DNA of 64,000 nucleotides from Colwellia sp. (GTDB lineage: Bacteria > Pseudomonadota > Gammaproteobacteria > Enterobacterales > Alteromonadaceae), in NCBI GenBank assembly GCA_013215385.1, contig JABSOY010000012.1, positions 62,001-126,000 on the forward strand. The letters are read 5' to 3'. This document shows, one piece after another, positions 9,364 to 19,577 of this stretch (the stretch's first letter is position 1; each line of letters starts with the position of its first letter). A model generated the notes under the pieces. The model made no database searches. It was given only the letters and a program-made list of their open reading frames with translations, and was not told where the DNA came from. The position numbers were made by a program, and so were the translations under genes.

Positions 9364-10173
9364 TTATAAGTTATCTAATCTTGGTTGAGCTAGTTGAGCA
9401 GCACTTGATTCAGGGTATTGTGCCAATACTTTTAGATACCAGTTTTTTGCCGCTGCATTGTTATTAAGCTTCTGTTCAGCCATCGCCAGCTTCAACATTG
9501 CGTCACTACGCTTGTTTGAGTCAGCATATTTTTCAACCACTAAGGTAAATTCACTTTTTGCTTGTGTGTATTCCGATTTGTTAAATAATAACAAGCCTAA
9601 CCAATAATGCGAATTGGGTGCATAAATTGAATTGGGAAAATTTTGGTTAAATGCTCGAAATTCTGGAATAGCTTTATCGTACTGTTTATCTTTCAACACT
9701 AAATTTACCGCACGATCATATGTTTGGTTTTCAGTTAAATTCGTTGAATAGTTCACAGGAACGCCTGTTGGTGATGTTGGTGCACTAATCGCAGCAGGAA
9801 CATTATTAACAGGTTTAAGCGCTTCAGATACTCTACGGTCAAGCTCTTGATATAACTCACGCTGACGGTTTAGTACTTGGCTAAGCTGATGTGTATGTAA
9901 TTCTGTAACACCGCGTAACTCATTGACTTCATTTTGAAGCTCATCAAGTTGTCGCTGCACATTGACTTGGGCACGATTACGAGCATCAAGTTTGCGTTCA
10001 AGGCTGGCTAATTGTTCACTAACGGTTTGCGATGAGGCGGGTACATACTGCGATGGGTTACTTCTATTTGAATCAACATTACTTATGTCAATGACGGGTG
10101 CAGATTCTGCCGCTACTACCATATAGGTAGTAGCAACAAAGGACATCCCGAATAAAACTTTATTCAGTTTCAT
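9364..10173 (-). CDS. cpoB: Cell division coordinator CpoB (YbgF)
   Basis: A 269-residue periplasmic protein with a signal peptide (about 1-22), a coiled-coil region rich in Gln and Glu (about 48-110) that trimerises in the family, a Pro/Thr/Ser linker, and TPR-like repeats from about 145 to the end (YDRAVNLVLKDKQYDKAI, SEYTQAKSEFTLVVEKY, NNNAAAKNWYLKVLAQYP). CpoB links peptidoglycan synthesis by PBP1B to Tol-Pal outer-membrane constriction. It is the last gene of the tol-pal operon, 12 bases after pal. Confidence 0.94.
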   Translation of the reverse strand: MKLNKVLFGMSFVATTYMVVAAESAPVIDISNVDSNRSNPSQYVPASSQTVSEQLASLERKLDARNRAQVNVQRQLDELQNEVNELRGVTELHTHQLSQVLNRQRELYQELDRRVSEALKPVNNVPAAISAPTSPTGVPVNYSTNLTENQTYDRAVNLVLKDKQYDKAIPEFRAFNQNFPNSIYAPNSHYWLGLLLFNKSEYTQAKSEFTLVVEKYADSNKRSDAMLKLAMAEQKLNNNAAAKNWYLKVLAQYPESSAAQLAQPRLDNL

Positions 10174-10185
10174 TTCTATCCCTGA

Positions 10186-10734
10186 TTAGTAAACTAATAC
10201 CGCACGACGGTTTTTAGCAAAAGCACTTTCGCTACGATCTTTAATCATAGGTTTTTCTTCGCCATAACTAACAACGCTAATTTGTGAAGATGAAACACCC
10301 ATATTTTCTAAATAGGTCACAACGGCTTTAGCGCGACGCTCGCCTAAAGCAATGTTGTACTCTGGAGTACCACGTTCGTCGGCATGGCCTTCAACTAAAA
10401 CTTTTGTATTTGAACGTTGGTTTAAAAATTTAGCATGAGCGTCTAAAATTGCAGAAAACTCACGACTTACCGTTGAAGTATCAAAATCAAAATAAACGAT
10501 GTGCTCTGCACGAAGTTTTTCTAATTCTTGACGCTGTTGCTCTTCAATTTCAGCAGCACGTTGAACCGCGCTCACTTGTACATCTGAAGTAGCATTATTC
10601 TCTGTGATTGAAGATTGTTGAGCATTAGTCGCTACAGAGCTTTCTTCATCAGTAGTTGAATTAGAACTACAAGCAGATAAAGCCAAAATTGGCAAAGCAA
10701 TCGCAAGGGCTTTTACAGTTTTATTCAAACGCAT
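10186..10734 (-). CDS. pal: Peptidoglycan-associated lipoprotein Pal
   Basis: A 182-residue outer-membrane lipoprotein. The signal peptide ends in a lipobox LSACSS, so Cys21 or its neighbourhood is lipidated. A low-complexity Ser/Thr/Asn linker is followed by an OmpA-like domain (about 75-182) with YFDFDTS, VEGHADERGTPEYN and LGERRAKAV, the peptidoglycan-binding signature. Pal anchors the outer membrane to the wall and exchanges partners with TolB. It lies between tolB and cpoB in the operon. Confidence 0.97.
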   Translation of the reverse strand: MRLNKTVKALAIALPILALSACSSNSTTDEESSVATNAQQSSITENNATSDVQVSAVQRAAEIEEQQRQELEKLRAEHIVYFDFDTSTVSREFSAILDAHAKFLNQRSNTKVLVEGHADERGTPEYNIALGERRAKAVVTYLENMGVSSSQISVVSYGEEKPMIKDRSESAFAKNRRAVLVY

Positions 10735-10783
10735 TATTTTTGTCCTTAATATTCTAAGTTATGTTTTATAAATTAATTTTTTA

Positions 10784-12130
10784 TTATAGAAATGGTGACC
10801 AAGCGGGAGCTTTAACTTCACCATTAACCGCGGGTAAACGCGCCTTAAATCTTCCATCGACAGACACTAAACTAAGCACTTGCTTATTATTATGTAATGT
10901 ACTGTAGATTATCATACCGCCATTCGGCGATATACTCGGGGATTCATCCAAACGTGTTTTAGTCAACACTTGAAAAATTCCCGATTCTAATTCTTGTTTA
11001 GCTAAATGGTACTTCCCTCGCGTTCTGTTAACCATAATTAACTGACGTCCGTCAGGTGTTAATGAGCCACCAAGGTTCATTTCGCCATCAAAAGTTAATC
11101 GTTTTACGCGACCATCGACTAAATCTACGCGATATAGTTGAGGTTTACCACCCCGTTCTGAACTAAATACCAAGGATTTCCCATCAGGACTCCAGCTTGG
11201 CTCAGCATCTATCGCACGATGACGGGTAACTCTACGTAACTTTTTAGTAGCTACGTCCATTATATAAAGCTCTGAGTTGCCATCTTTTGATAGCATCATC
11301 GCCATTTTTTTGCCGTTAGGTGACCAACGTGGTGCACTATTTATTCCTTTATACGCGCTTAGCATAGTACGCTTCCCCGTATAAATATCAATAACATATA
11401 TTTTTTGCTGGTTATTATCAAAGGTTGAATACGCTAGCTGGTTGCCCTTAGGGTGCCAAGATGGCGACATTAAAGGTTCTTTAGAAGTTAACAAGACATG
11501 TTCATTAACGCCATCATAATCTGCAATAACTAGCTGGTAAGGAAACTCGCCTTGATCTCGCACAACAACGTAGGCGATTTTAGTAAGAAATGCCCCTTTA
11601 CTTCCGGTTAACTTTTCATATATGACGTTACTAATATGATGACTATAACGACGTAGTTGATCTGTACTTATTTCAAAGGCACCTTCGGCATAAATATGAT
11701 CAGAGCTTTTCACCAGTTTCCCGTTACTCAGCATTTGTGATTGTCCGTCGGTAATTTGCCCACGAATAACATCAACAAGTTGATAACTAATCTTATAACG
11801 TCCAATACCAATTTCACTAATTTTCCCGACAACAACAGCTTCAACACCTTCACTTGCCCAAGCAGAATAATCAATTTCTTTATCTGAAAATGGATTTTGA
11901 GGAAAACGGCGGTCACTAATTGGACTGAATTTACCACTACGCAGTAGATCTTCACTGATTATATTCGAAACATTTTCAGGAAGTGGTTCTACGCCGTCCC
12001 ATTTAAAAGGTAGTACGGCAATAGGACGTGCGCTATCAACACCTTCAGTGATCACTATTTCAAGGGTCGCTGATGCATTAGTTGATAGAAGTGCAATAAA
12101 GAAAATGAATGCTATTTTAAATTTCATCAT
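10784..12130 (-). CDS. tolB: Tol-Pal system protein TolB
   Basis: A 448-residue periplasmic protein with a signal peptide cut near ASA-TLE (about residue 21), an N-terminal TolB domain with [10 protein letters not shown], and a six-bladed WD40-like propeller from about residue 200. The propeller shows repeated [30 protein letters not shown] and [16 protein letters not shown] units. It binds Pal in the periplasm and TolA through its N-terminus. Length and repeat pattern are standard. Confidence 0.97.
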   Translation of the reverse strand: MMKFKIAFIFFIALLSTNASATLEIVITEGVDSARPIAVLPFKWDGVEPLPENVSNIISEDLLRSGKFSPISDRRFPQNPFSDKEIDYSAWASEGVEAVVVGKISEIGIGRYKISYQLVDVIRGQITDGQSQMLSNGKLVKSSDHIYAEGAFEISTDQLRRYSHHISNVIYEKLTGSKGAFLTKIAYVVVRDQGEFPYQLVIADYDGVNEHVLLTSKEPLMSPSWHPKGNQLAYSTFDNNQQKIYVIDIYTGKRTMLSAYKGINSAPRWSPNGKKMAMMLSKDGNSELYIMDVATKKLRRVTRHRAIDAEPSWSPDGKSLVFSSERGGKPQLYRVDLVDGRVKRLTFDGEMNLGGSLTPDGRQLIMVNRTRGKYHLAKQELESGIFQVLTKTRLDESPSISPNGGMIIYSTLHNNKQVLSLVSVDGRFKARLPAVNGEVKAPAWSPFL

Positions 12131-12180
12131 ATATTTTACTATTTTCTCAGTCGTGGATTATTAATCATTAATATAGGCGG

Positions 12181-13083
12181 TTAAAATTCAGGAACAACGG
12201 TTAAACTAATCGTGCGCATTTCTTTAAATACTTCAGGATCTTTCGATACAGGTAATGTTCCAGCTTTATAAATTGCTGTTTTAGATGCATCACAAACCAC
12301 TTTATCACCTTTGCCAATGACGACATTGGTCACAAAACCTGATGGTGCAAGACTTATGGTTAATTTACAAGATTTACCTTCCATTGTACTGCGATCTGTT
12401 ATCAAGTTACCTTGAATTGTTTGACGAATTAACGCAGTAAAACGGCCTACTTCTGTCATCGTTTGCTGACGTCTTGCTTGCTGTCTAATGGCCATTTCTT
12501 CTGCCATTTGTTGTTCTAACATTTGTTCTTGTACTGCGCGTTCCTTAGCCTCTTGTTTTTTACGTTTACGCTCTGCAGCTTTTTTCTTACGTAAATCATC
12601 CGCTTTTTTAGCTGCCTTTTCCTCTTTCAACCGCTTAGCTTTTGCATCTGCGGCAGCCTCTTTTGCTATTTTTTGCTCTTTTTCTCTAATTTTTTGTTTA
12701 CGTAATTTTTCTGCGGCATTTGCTTTTGCTCGTGCTTTTTTTGCTGCCGATTCAGCGGCCTTTTTCTCGCGAACTTTTTTCTTTCGCTGACGTTCGACCT
12801 CTTTAATACGCTTTTCTTCTTTTGCTCGTTTTCTTTTCGCTGCAGCGGCTTGTTGTTGAAGTTCTTTAACTCGTTTAGCATCATCACGCTTTTTTTTCTT
12901 TATTTTATTTAACTGCGCTTCAATTTTACTTCTATCAACTATCGTTGCTTGGATAGCTTGCATTGGTGCAGCTTTAGGAGGAACTTTTGGTTTATTGTCA
13001 TAGTTTCCCATCAACAATACTGCCGCAATGGCGACATGTAATATAAAACTCAGAAAGAGAGTAATAGCAAATTTTCGGTTCAC
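12181..13083 (-). CDS. tolA: Cell envelope protein TolA
   Basis: A 300-residue protein in the three-part TolA layout. A single inner-membrane helix lies at about 7-25. A long Lys/Ala/Glu/Arg-rich helical spacer (about 45-205) crosses the periplasm. A C-terminal globular domain (about 210-300) contains GNLITDRSTMEGKSCKL and two cysteines that probably form the conserved disulphide. It transmits proton-motive force from TolQR to TolB and Pal. It starts four bases after the tolR stop. Confidence 0.95.
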   Translation of the reverse strand: MNRKFAITLFLSFILHVAIAAVLLMGNYDNKPKVPPKAAPMQAIQATIVDRSKIEAQLNKIKKKKRDDAKRVKELQQQAAAAKRKRAKEEKRIKEVERQRKKKVREKKAAESAAKKARAKANAAEKLRKQKIREKEQKIAKEAAADAKAKRLKEEKAAKKADDLRKKKAAERKRKKQEAKERAVQEQMLEQQMAEEMAIRQQARRQQTMTEVGRFTALIRQTIQGNLITDRSTMEGKSCKLTISLAPSGFVTNVVIGKGDKVVCDASKTAIYKAGTLPVSKDPEVFKEMRTISLTVVPEF

Positions 13084-13086
13084 GAA

Positions 13087-13512
13087 TTACTTCTCCCCCG
13101 GATCTGTCATTAACCCGACGGAAGCTACACCTGCTTTTTGCTGTAATAACACCATTAACTGGATCACAGCATCGTATGAAACTGCGCCATCAGCATTAAC
13201 CACAACTGGGGTTAGCGGTTCGAGTTTTATGTGTTCTGCTACAAGTATGGCAATTTGTTCAGCCGACATTGGCTCATTTTTACTGGTGCCAACAGCTAAA
13301 TAATAATTACCTTGTGCATCTATTGAAGCAACTAAAGGTGGTTTCGAGTCTTTATCAAGTGCTTCTGCATCAGCCTTTGGTAAGTCAACTTTAACACCTT
13401 GTGTAACCAATGGTGCCGTTACCATAAAAATGATCAACAAAACCAACATAACATCAATATAAGGAACGACATTAATTTCAGCGACTATACGGCGTCTTAC
13501 TCTTTTATACAT
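13087..13512 (-). CDS. tolR: Tol-Pal system proton channel subunit TolR
   Basis: A 141-residue ExbD/TolR-family protein. A short basic cytoplasmic N-terminus leads to one membrane helix beginning INVVPYIDVMLVLLIIFMVT. The Asp in PYIDVML is the conserved proton-pathway residue. The rest is periplasmic. It works with TolQ as the motor that energises TolA. It lies 20 bases after tolQ and four before tolA. Confidence 0.97.
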   Translation of the reverse strand: MYKRVRRRIVAEINVVPYIDVMLVLLIIFMVTAPLVTQGVKVDLPKADAEALDKDSKPPLVASIDAQGNYYLAVGTSKNEPMSAEQIAILVAEHIKLEPLTPVVVNADGAVSYDAVIQLMVLLQQKAGVASVGLMTDPGEK

Positions 13513-13532
13513 AAGTATTGCTCCGAGTTGGC

Positions 13533-14210
13533 TTATTGTTCAGTTGCACTTTGACGTTGTAAAATACTGGAAAATTCTTCCATGAAATTACCATAGCCAT
13601 TTTCAAGTTTTTCAACATGATGACTAAATCTGTTAAAGGCTATTACTGCTGGGATTGCAGCAAATAAACCCATAGCAGTTGCAATCAAGGCTTCAGCAAT
13701 TCCAGGTGCAACCATCGCGAGTGTTGCTTGCTCAACTGCACCCAGTGCGATAAAGGAATTCATTATTCCCCAAACGGTACCAAACAAACCAATATACGGA
13801 CTAATTGAACCAACCGTTGCCATAAAAGGTAAGTGAACTTCAAGTTGGTCAACTTCACGAGAAAGTGCCACACGCATTGCTCGGTGAGTACCATCAACAA
13901 TTGCTTGCGGTGAGTTAATATTACTTTTTCTTAGGCGGGCAAATTCTTTAAAGCCTGAAACAAATAAACTTTCAATACCTGTTACTGACCCTTTAGAGGA
14001 AACTTCATTATAAAGTTTACTTAAATCAGCTCCGCTCCAAAATCTATCTTCAAAATTTTTCATTTGTGCCTGTGCGGCATTAAGTGCTTTACGACGTTGA
14101 AAAATCATCGCCCAACACGAAATAGAAAAACACAATAAAATAAACATCACAAATTGTACTAATAAACTGGCATGTATAAATAAATCTAAAATTGAGATTT
14201 CAGCTGACAC
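13533..14210 (-). CDS. tolQ: Tol-Pal system proton channel subunit TolQ
   Basis: A 225-residue MotA/TolQ/ExbB-family membrane protein with three helices at about 12-36, 130-155 and 170-192. The conserved block [16 protein letters not shown] and the run [24 protein letters not shown] (written here only to mark the family) cover the last two helices. It forms the stator with TolR. Its start overlaps the end of ybgC by 11 bases, so the two are translationally coupled. Confidence 0.97.
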   Translation of the reverse strand: MSAEISILDLFIHASLLVQFVMFILLCFSISCWAMIFQRRKALNAAQAQMKNFEDRFWSGADLSKLYNEVSSKGSVTGIESLFVSGFKEFARLRKSNINSPQAIVDGTHRAMRVALSREVDQLEVHLPFMATVGSISPYIGLFGTVWGIMNSFIALGAVEQATLAMVAPGIAEALIATAMGLFAAIPAVIAFNRFSHHVEKLENGYGNFMEEFSSILQRQSATEQ

Positions 14211-14610
14211 TTTTTAACGCTCCTAATATTATTTCGGGGATGGCACAAGGCTTAGTAAGTTTTAGGTTTACACAGGCAACTTTTACAACCACAGAGCAAA
14301 TAAGCTTGTTTTGTTGGTCAAATATCTGTTGAGTAAATACCAAACTAGCGCGTTTAAATTCGCTGATCCATGAAGTTACTGTGAGTAAATCATCTAACTT
14401 GGCAGAAGCCATATTGTCCATTTCAATTCTTCTGACCACCAAACCGATGTTTTGTTCTAAAAGAAATGACTGATTAGCACCTAAATCTCTTAACCACTCG
14501 GTACGAGCACGTTCACAAAACTTAAGATAATTGGTGTGGTAAACAATACCACCCGCATCTGTGTCTTCATAATAAATTCTAACGGGGTAGTTATATTTTA
14601 TATTCGGCAT
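14200..14610 (-). CDS. ybgC: Tol-Pal-associated acyl-CoA thioesterase YbgC
   Basis: A hot-dog-fold thioesterase of 136 residues from the ATG at 14610; a TTG nine bases upstream would add three. The family signature [26 protein letters not shown] is clear in pieces ([12 protein letters not shown], then FCERARTEW) and includes the catalytic Asp. YbgC hydrolyses short-chain acyl-CoAs and interacts with phospholipid enzymes. It is the first gene of the tol-pal operon, with tolQ starting inside its end. Confidence 0.94.
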   Translation of the reverse strand: MPNIKYNYPVRIYYEDTDAGGIVYHTNYLKFCERARTEWLRDLGANQSFLLEQNIGLVVRRIEMDNMASAKLDDLLTVTSWISEFKRASLVFTQQIFDQQNKLICSVVVKVACVNLKLTKPCAIPEIILGALKSVS

Positions 14611-14619
14611 TAACTTCAA

Positions 14620-15079
14620 ATAAACGCTTAAAATGAATAAAATTAACGCTTAGCATTATTAATATTTAATCTTAGTTTACGAATAAATAAATATTGCCGA
14701 ACGCTCTTATAATTAGCCTCTATATTAATGATAAACAAGTGATACAACAAGCGCTGATTAGCAAAGTAATGTAACAGTTTTGACATAAACTGCGTTTATG
14801 AATGACCTAAGGGAGCAGATATAAAAAGTCCTTATGCACAGACCCAATACATCCATTAGTTTTTCTAATGCGACATCGGTAATTTTTTTAGTTTGTCAAT
14901 GAAGTAAAGTTACTCTAAAATTCACTCGTTCTTTGGACTAGCTAACAAACTTCTCTGATTATTCTTTGCTGAATGAATCTGATCGTTGGCTGGTTAAAGT
15001 ACATGAACTGATTTTTATCATTTCTCTCTGACATGTTTATTGGAAACCATATTTCCTTCTATCAACTTTATTTATAAGT
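14620..15079. other. Intergenic region; possible plus-strand non-coding transcript
   Basis: About 460 bases contain no convincing protein gene. The ybgC promoter should be in the right-hand part of the minus strand, but I could not fix it. On the plus strand a perfect TTGACA occurs at 14780-14785 without a good -10 box at normal spacing. A strong plus-strand terminator lies at 15081-15112 with no plus-strand gene before it. A small RNA is therefore possible but not established. Confidence 0.35.
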
Positions 15080-15080
15080 T

Positions 15081-15112
15081 GGCCCACATAATTTATGTGG
15101 GCTTTTTTTTTG
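15081..15112 (+). terminator. Strong intrinsic terminator reading on the plus strand
   Basis: The hairpin GCCCACATAA/TTTATGTGGGC is followed by nine T on the plus strand. On the minus strand there is no T run after the stem, so it does not serve ruvB, whose stop is at 15137. No plus-strand gene is visible within the previous 15 kb except the gene ending at 7150. Confidence 0.85.
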
Positions 15113-15136
15113 CCTAGAGTTTATGAAATGGTTTTA

Positions 15137-16144
15137 TTAACTGGCAGGTTTGTCTAAACCAAAGTGTTGATAGGCACGCTCAGTGGCAATACGACCACGC
15201 GGGGTTCGTTGTAAAAAACCTTGCTGAATTAGGTAGGGTTCAATCACGTCTTCAATAGTTTCACGTTCTTCACCAATAGCTGCTGCAACATTATCAAGCC
15301 CTACAGGACCGCCCATAAATTTATCAATAATGGCTTCTAGCAGTTTTCTATCCATTAAATCAAAGCCTTGGTCATCTACTTCTAACATATTTAATGCTTT
15401 AGTTGCCGTTAATTGACTGACAATACCTTGCGTCTTAACATCAGCATAATCACGTACTCGGCGTAATAAACGATTAGCTATTCTTGGTGTGCCACGAGAA
15501 CGTTTCGCCACTTCAAAAGCGGCGTCTTCATCAATGGTTAAATTAAGAAAGTGAGCTGAACGTTTCACTATTTCAGTTAAGTCTGCCGTATTGTAAAATT
15601 CAAGTCGTTGCACAATACCAAAACGGTCTCTCAAGGGCGACGTTAATGCACCTGCCCGCGTCGTTGCACCTATCAAGGTAAAAGCAGGTAAATCTAATTT
15701 TATCGAACGAGCAGCAGGACCTTCACCGATCATTATATCAAGCTGATAATCTTCCATTGCTGGGTAAAGTATTTCTTCAACGACAGGACTTAGGCGATGT
15801 ATCTCGTCAATAAAAAGAACATCATTCTCTTCTAAATTTGTTAACAAAGCGGCTAAATCACCTGCTTTCTCTAACACTGGCCCTGAAGTTGTACGAATAT
15901 TAACCCCCATTTCATTGGCAACTATATTCGCTAAAGTCGTTTTCCCTAGACCCGGCGGTCCAAAGATAAGTAAATGGTCAAGCGGCTCATTGCGTTTCTT
16001 TGCTGCAGAAATAAAGATTTCCATTTGAATTTTAACGTGATCTTGCCCAGTATAATCGACTAAATATTTTGGACGAATAGCACGATCAATCTTTTCTTCT
16101 TCTGGCTGAGCTACGGCTTCGATAAGGCGATCTGCTTCTATCAT
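15137..16144 (-). CDS. ruvB: Holliday junction branch migration ATPase RuvB
   Basis: A 335-residue AAA+ motor that drives branch migration with RuvA. Walker [10 protein letters not shown] is at about 62-70, Walker [10 protein letters not shown] at about 110, sensor 1 [18 protein letters not shown] follows, and a winged-helix C-terminus ends in [16 protein letters not shown]. An AGAGAG-rich SD precedes the ATG. It lies 78 bases after ruvA. Length matches the family. Confidence 0.98.
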   Translation of the reverse strand: MIEADRLIEAVAQPEEEKIDRAIRPKYLVDYTGQDHVKIQMEIFISAAKKRNEPLDHLLIFGPPGLGKTTLANIVANEMGVNIRTTSGPVLEKAGDLAALLTNLEENDVLFIDEIHRLSPVVEEILYPAMEDYQLDIMIGEGPAARSIKLDLPAFTLIGATTRAGALTSPLRDRFGIVQRLEFYNTADLTEIVKRSAHFLNLTIDEDAAFEVAKRSRGTPRIANRLLRRVRDYADVKTQGIVSQLTATKALNMLEVDDQGFDLMDRKLLEAIIDKFMGGPVGLDNVAAAIGEERETIEDVIEPYLIQQGFLQRTPRGRIATERAYQHFGLDKPAS

Positions 16145-16222
16145 TTTTCTCTCTGTTCTCTTTATTTATATAAACGTAAATAAATATTATCGATAATATT
16201 GTTGTTAGTATGAGTGTTAATA

Positions 16223-16840
16223 TTAGAGCATTGCTTTTAGCGCGTCACGAATAAGATCTTCACTGCTCAATTCAACTTTAAAAACAGCTCGTATCGCTTT
16301 GTCTGCTTGTTGCTGACTATACCCTAAAGAAATTAGTGCATTAATCGCATCCGCTTTGACATTACTGACAAAGGTATTCTCATGGTGAAGGTCTAGTGGC
16401 ATAGAATCATTAACAGGCGTAGTATTGGTGACTTGCCAGTCTTTTAAGCGATCACGCATTTCTATCAATAAACGTTCAGCTGTTTTTTTACCGACCCCGG
16501 GAATCTTTACAATGCTCGTTAGGTCATCATGTGCAACACAACTAACAAACTGGTCAGCAGACATACTAGAAAGAATCGCTAAACCTAGCTTTGGACCAAC
16601 ACCATTGACCTTGATCACTAAACGAAAAAGTTTACGTTCGACTTTATTGGCAAAACCATACAGTAGCTGAGCATCTTCACGAACAACAAAGTGTGTATAA
16701 ATAATAGCTTTCTCGTTTAGTTCTGGTAGCGCATAAATACTGGTCATCGGCATGGTCACTTCGTAACCAATACCACCACATTCAATTAAAACTTCTGGTG
16801 CTAATTTTTCTAATAATGTTCCACGTAAACGACCGATCAC
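16223..16840 (-). CDS. ruvA: Holliday junction DNA helicase subunit RuvA
   Basis: A 205-residue protein if it begins with the GTG at 16840, giving the family start (M)IGRLRG. An upstream ATG at 16879 would add 13 residues not seen in RuvA, and AAGGGC sits nine bases before the GTG. Domains are an OB fold (1-65), tandem helix-hairpin-helix motifs (about 70-140, [13 protein letters not shown] and [12 protein letters not shown]), and a mobile C-terminal domain that contacts RuvB. It recognises four-way junctions. Confidence 0.95.
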   Translation of the reverse strand: MIGRLRGTLLEKLAPEVLIECGGIGYEVTMPMTSIYALPELNEKAIIYTHFVVREDAQLLYGFANKVERKLFRLVIKVNGVGPKLGLAILSSMSADQFVSCVAHDDLTSIVKIPGVGKKTAERLLIEMRDRLKDWQVTNTTPVNDSMPLDLHHENTFVSNVKADAINALISLGYSQQQADKAIRAVFKVELSSEDLIRDALKAML

Positions 16841-16917
16841 AGTTATGCCCTTGCTAATATAATAATCTGTGGCAACCATACCACTATATATTTATACAGT
16901 AAAGTTGATTGGTATTT

Positions 16918-17454
16918 TTACCGTAAGCGACTACGTACTATTTTACTTGCCTGTCCGGCCATTTTTTCTAAGGATTCATAACTATGTGCGTGGCAAAGTG
17001 CTACAGCAAGCGCATCTGCCGCATCAGCTTGTGGCATAGCAGGTAGTTTTAAAATAGTTTTGACCATATGTTGTACTTGGCTTTTATCGGCCGCGCCCGT
17101 GCCAACAACGGCTTGTTTTATTTGTCTTGCTGAATATTCAGCGACCGGTAAACCTTTATTGGTTGCTGCCACAATAGCGGCACCACGTGCTTGACCAAGC
17201 TTAAGTGCCCCACCGGGATTAACGCCCATAAAGACTTGTTCTATGGCAAAACGTTCAGGATTAAATTGCAGAATAATTTCGGAAATACCTGCGAAGATGG
17301 TTTGCAAGCGCTCACTGAAATCATCATCTTCTTTATTACCTGAAAATGCTTTAATACAGCCACTACCTAGATAAGTGAGCTTGCGCCCTTCTTTTTTAAT
17401 AACACCGTAACCCGTAATACGTGAACCGGGATCTATACCTAAAATAATAGTCAT
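16918..17454 (-). CDS. ruvC: Crossover junction endodeoxyribonuclease RuvC
   Basis: A 178-residue Holliday-junction resolvase with an RNase H fold. Acidic active-site residues are visible in ILGIDPGS (Asp7), RFAIEQVF (Glu) and the [14 protein letters not shown] segment near the C-terminus. It heads the ruvC-ruvA-ruvB set; ruvA begins about 78 bases later by the corrected GTG. A hairpin separates it from aspS, so it probably has its own promoter. I see no clear LexA box upstream. Confidence 0.97.
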   Translation of the reverse strand: MTIILGIDPGSRITGYGVIKKEGRKLTYLGSGCIKAFSGNKEDDDFSERLQTIFAGISEIILQFNPERFAIEQVFMGVNPGGALKLGQARGAAIVAATNKGLPVAEYSARQIKQAVVGTGAADKSQVQHMVKTILKLPAMPQADAADALAVALCHAHSYESLEKMAGQASKIVRSRLR

Positions 17455-17474
17455 AACTTATTTCTATTCTAATA

Positions 17475-17511
17475 TAAAAAAACGTATTGATAATATAACC
17501 AATACGTTTTC
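17475..17511 (-). terminator. Intrinsic terminator after aspS
   Basis: The stem AAAACGTATTG/CAATACGTTTT is followed on the minus strand by a run of T. It lies about 45 bases past the aspS stop and before ruvC. Confidence 0.75.
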
Positions 17512-17554
17512 TATAATTGTTAAATGAAGGCTCTCTCAAGCCACATTTTATATA

Positions 17555-19345
17555 CTAAATCAATTCTTCATCAGATTCAGACTTAACTACTTTAGGAAGA
17601 CAAGCAATCCCTAATTCAACTAACTGAGCAGGGTTAGCTTTACCAGGTGCATTAGTTAACGGACAAGCCGCGGTGGTAGTTTTAGGAAATGCCATAACGT
17701 CGCGAATTGAACTTGCGCCTGTCATTAACATCACTAATCTATCTAAACCGAAAGCAAGACCTGCATGTGGTGGAGCCCCGTATTGCAGCGCTTCAAGTAA
17801 GAAACCAAATTTCTCTTGAGCTTCTTCATCACTAATACCTAATATTCTAAATACTGCCGCTTGCATGTCTTGGTTATGAATACGAACAGATCCACCGCCT
17901 AACTCACAACCGTTAAGAACCATGTCATAAGCATTTGATAAAGCGCCTACCGGATTTGCTTCTAGTTGTTCAGCGGTTAAATTAATGGGTGCAGTAAAAG
18001 GATGATGAATTGCGTGCATATGGCCATCAACGTCTTCAAACATTGGGAAGTCTACAACCCACAAAGGTTTCCATTCGCCTTTTAATAAATCTAAGTCTTC
18101 GCCAACTTTAATGCGCAATGCACCAAGGGCTTCGGTAACAACATTATAGTTGTCAGCACCGAAGAAAATAATATCGCCTGATTTTGCATTGGTGCGTGCT
18201 AACAATTCTTTAACCGCATCTTCATTTAAGAATTTTAAGATAGGTGATTGTAAACCTTCAAGGCCGGCATCAATATCGTTAACTTTCATCCATGGCATGC
18301 CTTTCGCGCCATAAATACCAACAAACTTAGTTAATTCATCAATACCTTTACGTGAAAACTTACTTGCCCCACCCGGTACACAAATTACCGCAACACGACC
18401 TTTTTCGTCATTTGCTGGGCCTGAAAATACTTTAAATTCTACGTCTTTTAAAATATCAGCAACATCAACTAATTCTAACGGGTTACGTAAATCGGGTTTA
18501 TCTGAACCAAAACGTGTCATCGCCTCTAAATAAGTCATGCGTGGAAACGTACCTAAATCAACATCCATTAACTCTTTAAACAAGTTTACGATCATTGTTT
18601 CAGCAACTTCCATCACTTGCTCTGAGCTCATGAAAGAAGTTTCAATATCTATTTGCGTAAATTCAGGCTGACGGTCAGCACGTAAATCTTCATCACGGAA
18701 ACATTTAACAATTTGGTAATAGCGCTCCATACCTGACATCATCAACAATTGTTTAAACAGTTGTGGTGATTGAGGTAAAGCAAAAAACTGACCTTTATGG
18801 GTACGACTAGGTACTAAATAATCACGAGCGCCTTCAGGAGTCGCCGCCGTTAATATTGGAGTTTCTATGTCTAAAAAGCCCTGACCTTCAAGTGATTGGC
18901 GCACTTTTGAAGTAACTTTTGCACGAAAGCGCATACGTTCAGTCATTTCTGGGCGGCGTAAATCTAAGTAACGGTATTTTAAACGTAGCTCTTCTGAATT
19001 AGTTTGGTTCGAATCTAGTGGTAATGGTGCAGACTTATTAAGAATAGTAAGTTCTAAACCTAAAACTTCAATAGCTCCAGTTTTCATGCCTTTGTTAATT
19101 TGCCCTTCTGGACGGGCACGAACTTTACCTTTAATTTGTACACAAAATTCATTACGTAAAGTATTAGCTTTAGCAATAACTTCTGGTAAGTCAGGATCAT
19201 AAACTACTTGCACTAAACCTTCACGGTCACGAAGATCTAAAAAGATAACCGCACCTAAGTCTCGACGACGGTTTACCCAACCACATAAAGTAATTTCTTG
19301 ACCAATGTGAGACTCGTTCACCTCACCACAATAAAGATCGCGCAT
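17555..19345 (-). CDS. aspS: Aspartate-tRNA ligase
   Basis: A 596-residue class II synthetase starting [10 protein letters not shown], with AGGAC eight bases before the ATG at 19345. The frame is open to 19393, but the extra 16 residues do not fit the family. An OB-fold anticodon domain (about 15-105, [11 protein letters not shown]) precedes the catalytic core with motif 2 [16 protein letters not shown], the bacterial insertion domain (about 285-420), and motif 3 [13 protein letters not shown]. It charges tRNA-Asp. The gene is monocistronic, ended by the hairpin at 17475. Confidence 0.98.
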   Translation of the reverse strand: MRDLYCGEVNESHIGQEITLCGWVNRRRDLGAVIFLDLRDREGLVQVVYDPDLPEVIAKANTLRNEFCVQIKGKVRARPEGQINKGMKTGAIEVLGLELTILNKSAPLPLDSNQTNSEELRLKYRYLDLRRPEMTERMRFRAKVTSKVRQSLEGQGFLDIETPILTAATPEGARDYLVPSRTHKGQFFALPQSPQLFKQLLMMSGMERYYQIVKCFRDEDLRADRQPEFTQIDIETSFMSSEQVMEVAETMIVNLFKELMDVDLGTFPRMTYLEAMTRFGSDKPDLRNPLELVDVADILKDVEFKVFSGPANDEKGRVAVICVPGGASKFSRKGIDELTKFVGIYGAKGMPWMKVNDIDAGLEGLQSPILKFLNEDAVKELLARTNAKSGDIIFFGADNYNVVTEALGALRIKVGEDLDLLKGEWKPLWVVDFPMFEDVDGHMHAIHHPFTAPINLTAEQLEANPVGALSNAYDMVLNGCELGGGSVRIHNQDMQAAVFRILGISDEEAQEKFGFLLEALQYGAPPHAGLAFGLDRLVMLMTGASSIRDVMAFPKTTTAACPLTNAPGKANPAQLVELGIACLPKVVKSESDEELI

Positions 19346-19577
19346 GTATATTTGTCCTGATAATACTAACGAGGCGTCACTTAAAATAAGCAAAGTCAGT
19401 CGTTAGGAGAAAAATTGTCGATATTATAAAGGAATATTTCCACAAGAAAAGTTTTAAAGCGGGTAAGTGATAATAAAGTTATGCCATAAAATAAAATGAA
19501 GCTCTCTTGGCATATTTTCTGTAGCGGTTTACAGTAGAGGATTCTTTATAGCGATAGAGAGAACCAGCGAATTTATC

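Noticed and set aside
12488-12790. 100-codon plus-strand ORF inside tolA
   Set aside because: It is the antisense image of the Lys/Ala-rich spacer of TolA; biased codons there leave other frames open.
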